Of a stretch of DNA of 64,000 nucleotides, positions 62,785 to 64,000 are shown piece after piece (within the stretch, counting starts at the first letter, position 1; every line of letters starts with the position of its first letter). Where the stretch lies: NCBI RefSeq assembly GCF_022790535.1, contig NZ_LOHG01000006.1:273090-337089 (forward strand), in the 5' to 3' direction. The translations under genes were made by a program, and so were the position numbers. A model generated the notes under the pieces. The model was not told where the DNA came from. It did no database searches and worked only from the letters and a program-made list of their open reading frames with translations. Source of the DNA: Pseudomonas maioricensis (GTDB lineage Bacteria; Pseudomonadota; Gammaproteobacteria; Pseudomonadales; Pseudomonadaceae).

Positions 62785-64000
62785 GCCATGCCCTGCATGC
62801 TCAGACACCGATGCTCAGCGTCGTGGACAGCCGCGGCCTGCCGGTGCGCCTGATCGCGTGTCATCGCCTCACCACTGCCGACGCGCCCGACCTGCGTGTG
62901 ACACGCCAAGAGTACAACCCGACCGGACGCCTGATCGCCAGCCAGGATCCGCGCTTGCCAACGCCCAATCAAATCAGCGTACATAGCCTTTCCGGCCAAG
63001 TGTTGTTCACCGACAGCGTCGATGCCGGTTGGCGGGTGGCACTGCTGGGCGACGCCGGGCAATTGATTGAGGACTGGGACCGTCGCGGCAGTCACGCGCT
63101 GGTTGAATACGATGAGATGCTGCGGCCGGTATTGACCAGCGAAGCTACGGGGGATTCTGTTGGAGCGACCGGGGTGGCGCTCCAACAGGGTTTGGCTGTC
63201 GAACGGTTCACGTATGGCGGACCGGAAACGTCCGACCACAACCAGTGCAATCAACTCATCCGCCATGACGATACAGCAGGCACGATCCATCGCCCGGAAT
63301 ACGGCCTGCTTGGTTCTCCGCTAACCGAAGTTCGACATTTCTTGCGCACGCTGGAGCTGCCCGACTGGCCGTTGGCGATTGCCGAGCGAGACGCCTTGCT
63401 GGAGACCGGTGGCTTTGCATCGGCCTGGGGCTTCAACGCGCTGGGTGAAGTGATCGAACAAACCGATGCCATGGGCAATACCCGGCGTTTCGAACACACC
63501 GTGGCAGGCCAACTGAAATCGGTTTCCCTTGGTGAACAGATCGTGCTCAGCGACATCCGCTACAACGCTTTCGATCAGGTCGAGCAGCAAACCGCAGGCA
63601 ATGGCGTGATCAGCTGTTCTCTCTATGACCCACAAACCGGGCGGCTAAGCGAACTCAGCGCAGCGCTGCCTGACGCACCGCCGCTGCAGCTTTTGAATTA
63701 CAGCTACGACCCGGTCGGCAATATCGAACAGATCGAAGATGCCGCGCAGCCAGCGCGTTTCTTCGCCAACCAGCGCATCGAGCCAATCAGCCAGTATCGT
63801 TACGACACCCTGTACCAATTGATCGAAGCCACCGGCCGGGAAGTCAAAACCGGCGCCAGCCACGGCCCCGCCCTGCCCGACCTGCAGAACCTGCCGCCTG
63901 ATCCCAACCAGATCGCTAATTACACACAAACCTACGATTACGATGCGGGCGGTAATTTACTGGCAATGCACCACCTCGGCGCCCAGCCCTTTAACCGTTT
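62781..64000 (+). CDS. tccC: Second TccC-type RHS protein, 3' end beyond window
   Basis: The ATG at 62781 overlaps the tcB stop codon. The frame is open for 406 residues to the right edge. It begins MSHALHAQTPMLSVVDSRGL and shows the same shell order as the first TccC protein: DAGWRVALLGDAGQLIEDWD, FTYGG, RHDDTAGT, YNAFDQVEQQTAGNG, YDPVGNIEQIEDAAQPARFF, YRYDTLYQLIEATGRE, YDYDAGGNLLAMHHLG. It is clearly paralogous to the first, with short stretches nearly identical and others diverged. The RHS-associated core and toxic C-terminus are outside the window, so its toxin type cannot be told. Direct coupling to tcB suggests it is the primary C partner. Confidence 0.92.
   Translation, partial: MSHALHAQTPMLSVVDSRGLPVRLIACHRLTTADAPDLRVTRQEYNPTGRLIASQDPRLPTPNQISVHSLSGQVLFTDSVDAGWRVALLGDAGQLIEDWDRRGSHALVEYDEMLRPVLTSEATGDSVGATGVALQQGLAVERFTYGGPETSDHNQCNQLIRHDDTAGTIHRPEYGLLGSPLTEVRHFLRTLELPDWPLAIAERDALLETGGFASAWGFNALGEVIEQTDAMGNTRRFEHTVAGQLKSVSLGEQIVLSDIRYNAFDQVEQQTAGNGVISCSLYDPQTGRLSELSAALPDAPPLQLLNYSYDPVGNIEQIEDAAQPARFFANQRIEPISQYRYDTLYQLIEATGREVKTGASHGPALPDLQNLPPDPNQIANYTQTYDYDAGGNLLAMHHLGAQPFNR

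Noticed and set aside
1..64000. tRNA, rRNA, insertion sequence or prophage genes
   Set aside because: I looked for CCA-ending cloverleaf-like stretches, transposase motifs and phage structural genes on both strands and saw none.

Overview
The window reads as chromosomal DNA of a Pseudomonas species, most like the fluorescens/syringae/putida groups. The evidence is an MvaT-type H-NS protein, a TtgR-TtgABC (MexAB-OprM type) efflux locus with a recognisable TtgR operator, PcaR boxes at a pca cluster, and scattered REP inverted pairs built around GTAGGAGC. The gene order bglX - DctB/DctD-like two-component system - KgtP also resembles the Pseudomonas putida chromosome. Almost all of it is ordinary, densely coding chromosome. 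No rRNA, tRNA, CRISPR array, insertion sequence or prophage was seen.

Layout. 1-2.6 kb: an iron-containing alcohol dehydrogenase cut by the left edge, and a methyltransferase, both on the minus strand. 2.9-10.2 kb: periplasmic beta-glucosidase BglX, then a DctB/DctD-like (MifSR) two-component pair, then a KgtP-family transporter preceded by a well-formed sigma-54 promoter and a DctD-like palindrome. 10.5-19.6 kb: accessory or species-variable genes: a secreted 13-residue-repeat protein, a flavin reductase, a monooxygenase divergent from an AraC regulator (with a strong inverted-repeat operator candidate), an AruI-like thiamine-diphosphate decarboxylase, a tiny membrane protein, a DHA2 efflux transporter, a periplasmic double-Cache protein and an orphan type VI immunity-like (DUF3396) protein. 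19.8-26.5 kb: ttgR divergent from ttgABC. 26.5-31.9 kb: pcaR-pcaIJF-pcaT, the last steps of the beta-ketoadipate pathway and a dicarboxylate transporter. 31.9-32.8 kb: a gene-free stretch with three hairpins. 33-41.3 kb: phosphate transporter, HerA-like ATPase, flippase-like membrane protein, purU, mvaT and sbcB. 41.5-48.4 kb: a tight six-gene operon (RDD, SpoIIM, DUF4129, DUF4350, MoxR ATPase, DUF58). 48.5-55.2 kb: PilZ protein, lipoprotein, pyruvate kinase, ferredoxin reductase plus diguanylate cyclase, and class I fumarase.

55.3-64.0 kb (right edge) is the most interesting part: an insecticidal Tc toxin-complex locus. It has one TcB (SpvB/TcdB) gene and two TcC (RHS/TccC) genes. One TcC gene is complete and divergent from tcB. 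It carries a variable C-terminus that resembles an ADP-ribosyltransferase. The second TcC gene overlaps the tcB stop codon and runs off the window. TcB and TcC should form the hollow cocoon that encloses the toxic C-terminus. No TcA pore subunit is present, so it must lie to the right or elsewhere.

Functional themes are carbon uptake with dedicated regulation (alpha-ketoglutarate via sigma-54; protocatechuate catabolism via PcaR), drug and solvent efflux (TtgABC, DHA2), second-messenger signalling (PilZ, GGDEF) and host or competitor interaction (Tc toxin, orphan immunity protein).
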